DNA of 9,289 nucleotides from Chlorobiota bacterium (GTDB lineage Bacteria; Bacteroidota; Bacteroidia; Flavobacteriales; Flavobacteriaceae). The stretch covers positions 1 to 9,289 of the forward strand of contig JAADHG010000033.1 in the NCBI GenBank assembly GCA_013151975.1, read 5' to 3'. A program made the translations under genes and the position numbers. Numbering within the stretch: the stretch's first letter is position 1; each line of letters starts with the position of its first letter. Below, piece by piece: positions 7,298-9,289 of the stretch. The notes below the pieces were generated by a model, which saw nothing but the letters and a program-made list of their open reading frames with translations, searched no databases and was not told the origin of the DNA.

Positions 7298-8269
7298 TTA
7301 TCCTTTTTTTAAATGAATATATACAGGAAAGTGGTCACTATAACCGCCTTTGTATTTTCTACCTACAAAAGTTCTAAAGGGGTTTCCTTTGTATTTCCCT
7401 TTAAATTGTTTTAAAAATTCACTATCAAAAATATGTGCTTTAGAAAAGCTATGTTTTTTAGGGTTATATTCAAAGAAGTTTGTTGTAAATAGGATTTGAT
7501 CAAACAAGTTCCATTGGTGTTTAAAGTTTAAACTACCTTTAAAATGCGTTAGTAACGCTTCCATAGGATTGTATAAATTATGCATATTTACAAGCTGCGT
7601 TATACTTTTATTTGTTGGATTATCATTAAAATCGCCCATAATAATAATCTTTGGATTCTTGTCTTTCTGTTTTATAAAATCTATAATTTCTGCAACCTTA
7701 TCCGAGGCTAATAATCGTTTTTTCTCAGAGACATCAATACCTTCACGTCTTGATGGCCAATGGTTAACCAACACATAAATTTTCTCATTATTGAGAAGCC
7801 CTTCAACCAGCAAGATATCTCTAGTATAGTCGCGTTGCCCTTGCTCATCAAAAAGATTTAAGGCGAATACTTCACTGCTTTCAACAGTAAAGTATTTTGT
7901 ATTATAAATAAGGGCAACATCAATACCACGCTCATCAGGAGAATCGTAATGAACAATACTATAAGATGTATCTTTAAGTCCTTTAGATTTTATTAAGTCG
8001 GCCACGACTAGCCTGTTCTCAACTTCTGCTAATCCAATAATAGCAGGAGATTTACCAGAGATTTTTGCACCAATCTTTGAGATGGTATAACCTAATTTTT
8101 TAAGCTTATTATTATAACGTTTTTGCGTCCAATGCTTTTCAGAAGAGGGTAAAAAATCATCATCTCTAGTACGTTTATCATCAAAAGTATCAAACAAGTT
8201 TTCAAGATTATAGAAGGCAATGGTAAAATAGTTGTGTGTTTTATTTTTTTCTAATGGATATAATGACAT
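7298..8269 (-). CDS. EEP family phosphodiesterase/nuclease without signal peptide (cytosolic paralogue)
   Basis: This is a second DNase I-like EEP enzyme, 323 residues from the chosen ATG. The catalytic set is complete: FYNLENLFD (Asn21), GLAEVENR (Glu82), SPDERGID, NHWPSR (His170), MGDFNDNP (Asp213, Asn215) and GYSDHFP (Asp312, His313). The frame is open to an ATG at 8341, but the extra 24 residues contain scattered Lys and Arg and resemble no domain or signal peptide. The inner ATG at 8269 leaves a 14-residue lead into the first core strand, so it is preferred. With no export signal the product should be cytosolic, unlike its paralogue at 1731-2792, with which it shares motif spacing along the whole length (for example the almost identical TIAFYN-ENLFDT and IIGLAEVENR blocks). 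It ends convergently against the lipoprotein gene. A weak -7-like TAGACTTG lies at 8322-8315. Substrate unknown; processing of imported nucleotides or oligonucleotides is inferred from context. Confidence 0.88.
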   Translation of the reverse strand: MSLYPLEKNKTHNYFTIAFYNLENLFDTFDDKRTRDDDFLPSSEKHWTQKRYNNKLKKLGYTISKIGAKISGKSPAIIGLAEVENRLVVADLIKSKGLKDTSYSIVHYDSPDERGIDVALIYNTKYFTVESSEVFALNLFDEQGQRDYTRDILLVEGLLNNEKIYVLVNHWPSRREGIDVSEKKRLLASDKVAEIIDFIKQKDKNPKIIIMGDFNDNPTNKSITQLVNMHNLYNPMEALLTHFKGSLNFKHQWNLFDQILFTTNFFEYNPKKHSFSKAHIFDSEFLKQFKGKYKGNPFRTFVGRKYKGGYSDHFPVYIHLKKG

Positions 8270-8432
8270 TTTTAATAATAATGTTTGGCGATTAAGTATT
8301 GTAAATAGTCTTTTCAAGTCTAAAATACTAAAAACAAACAATCACAGATTGATTAAATATTCATTTTTCAACTTTCTTTGAATAAAGCGCAGAGTAAAAC
8401 GGGATTTTTTCATATGAGAAATTTTCAATTTG

Positions 8433-8440
8433 TACATTTG
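8433..8440 (+). promoter_or_regulatory. Bacteroidota-type -7 promoter element upstream of hflX
   Basis: TACATTTG is a full match to TAnnTTTG and lies 17 bases before the ATG at 8458, which would give a short leader of about ten bases. A T-rich tract at 8405-8410, about 22 bases upstream, is in the place of the -33 element but is not TTTG. Confidence 0.5.
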
Positions 8441-8457
8441 CAACTTACTATTAAGTA

Positions 8458-9289
8458 ATGATAGAGAAGAAGAACACAGCATTAGAAAAAGCAATTTTAG
8501 TAGGTGTAATTACTAGAGACCAAAATGAAGACAAATCTAAGGAGTATTTGGATGAGCTTGAATTTTTAACATACACAGCAGGAGGAGAAGTCGTGAAGCG
8601 ATTTACTCAGAAAATGGACATGCCTAATCCCAAGACATTTATTGGTACAGGTAAAATGGAAGATGTACGTCAATTTATTGAATCACATGATATTGGCACT
8701 GCTATTTTTGATGATGAATTATCTCCAGCTCAAGAACGAAATATTAGTGAAATTCTCGATTGTAAAGTACTAGATAGAACAAATTTAATTCTCGATATTT
8801 TTGCACAACGTGCCCAAACTAGCTATGCAAGAACGCAAGTGGAGTTGGCGCAATGCGAATATTTACTACCACGATTAAAAGGCATGTGGACGCATCTTGA
8901 ACGACAAAAAGGAGGTATTGGTATGCGAGGGCCTGGAGAAACAGAGATAGAAACAGATAGACGTATTGTACGAGATAAAATTGCGTTGCTAAAAGCGAAA
9001 GTCAAAACTATTGATAAGCAAATGGCAGTGCAGCGTGGTAATCGTGGAAAAATGGTTCGCGTGGCACTTGTGGGTTATACTAATGTTGGAAAATCTACAT
9101 TAATGAATGTGGTGAGTAAATCTCAAGTCTTTGCCGAAAATAAATTGTTTGCAACACTAGATACAACAGTGAGAAAGGTTGTTATTAAGAATTTACCTTT
9201 TTTAATGAGCGATACTGTTGGGTTTATTAGGAAATTGCCGACACAATTGGTAGATTCTTTTAAAAGCACATTAGACGAAGTTAGAGAAG
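8458..9289 (+). CDS. hflX: GTPase HflX, N-terminal 277 residues (3' end outside window)
   Basis: The ATG at 8458 opens a frame beginning MIEKKNTALEKAILVGVITRD that stays open to the window end; the missing part should be the end of the G domain and a C-terminal tail. Residues about 9-195 are the HflX N-terminal domain with a helical linker, including TFIGTGK at 60-66 and the family signature GGIGMRGPGETEIETDRR at 152-169. The G domain follows, with the P-loop GYTNVGKST at 206-214, the switch I motif TLDTT at 233-237 and DTVG at 252-255. HflX is a ribosome-associated, Obg-type GTPase that binds the 50S subunit and splits stalled or hibernating 70S ribosomes, notably after heat stress. It is divergent from the EEP gene and has its own promoter, so it is probably an unrelated housekeeping neighbour. 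Confidence 0.95.
   Translation, partial: MIEKKNTALEKAILVGVITRDQNEDKSKEYLDELEFLTYTAGGEVVKRFTQKMDMPNPKTFIGTGKMEDVRQFIESHDIGTAIFDDELSPAQERNISEILDCKVLDRTNLILDIFAQRAQTSYARTQVELAQCEYLLPRLKGMWTHLERQKGGIGMRGPGETEIETDRRIVRDKIALLKAKVKTIDKQMAVQRGNRGKMVRVALVGYTNVGKSTLMNVVSKSQVFAENKLFATLDTTVRKVVIKNLPFLMSDTVGFIRKLPTQLVDSFKSTLDEVRE

Noticed and set aside
7569..7778. Hydrophobic plus-strand open frame inside the cytosolic EEP gene
   Set aside because: It mirrors the MGDFNDNP region of the EEP gene; the hydrophobicity comes from reverse reading of charged codons, and there is no promoter or conserved pattern.
8823..9005. Minus-strand open frame within hflX
   Set aside because: It overlaps the highly conserved GPGETEIETDRR signature region of hflX and has no independent support.
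1..9289. Mobile element, CRISPR array or tRNA gene
   Set aside because: I saw no regularly spaced repeats, transposase or integrase frames, terminal inverted repeats or cloverleaf-like segment; base composition appears even across the genes.

Overview
The window looks like chromosomal DNA of a marine or soil flavobacterium (Bacteroidota, Flavobacteriia). The evidence is very AT-rich DNA, no obvious Shine-Dalgarno sequences, TAnnTTTG-type -7 promoter elements, a TonB-dependent receptor with an N-terminal carboxypeptidase-regulatory-like domain, and a lipoprotein with an acidic stretch just after its lipid-anchored cysteine. The protein families (DUF5689, choice-of-anchor J) are also typical of Bacteroidota. 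There are no RNA genes, CRISPR arrays, insertion sequences or prophage genes, and no gene-free stretch reaches 300 bases.

Layout from left to right: (1) the 3' part of a cell-surface type protein with a choice-of-anchor J domain and two degenerate C-terminal repeats (1-1161), closed by a hairpin terminator; (2) a small four-helix membrane protein with conserved-looking histidines (1264-1695); (3) convergent to it, an exported endonuclease/exonuclease/phosphatase (EEP) family protein (1731-2792, minus), the two sharing a 34-base perfect palindrome that can act as a bidirectional terminator; (4) divergent from that, a two-gene operon of a TonB-dependent receptor (2930-5749) and a DUF5689/choice-of-anchor J lipoprotein (5760-7232); (5) a second bidirectional terminator and a second EEP gene without a signal peptide (7298-8269, minus); (6) divergent from it, the 5' part of the housekeeping GTPase gene hflX (8458 to the window end).

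The central part, about 1731 to 8269, reads as a functional neighbourhood. It has an outer-membrane TonB-dependent transporter, a probably surface-exposed lipoprotein in the place where SusD would sit in a SusC/SusD pair, and two phosphodiesterase-fold enzymes, one exported and one cytosolic. My inference is that it takes up and processes a phosphodiester- or phosphate-containing substrate, for example extracellular nucleic acid, a nucleotide or a phospholipid head group. Receptor, DUF5689 lipoprotein and EEP proteins are, to my recollection, often neighbours in flavobacteria, but I know of no experimentally assigned substrate. The lipoprotein at the left edge shares its choice-of-anchor J fold and motif order with the lipoprotein of the operon, so the neighbourhood may extend upstream of the window.
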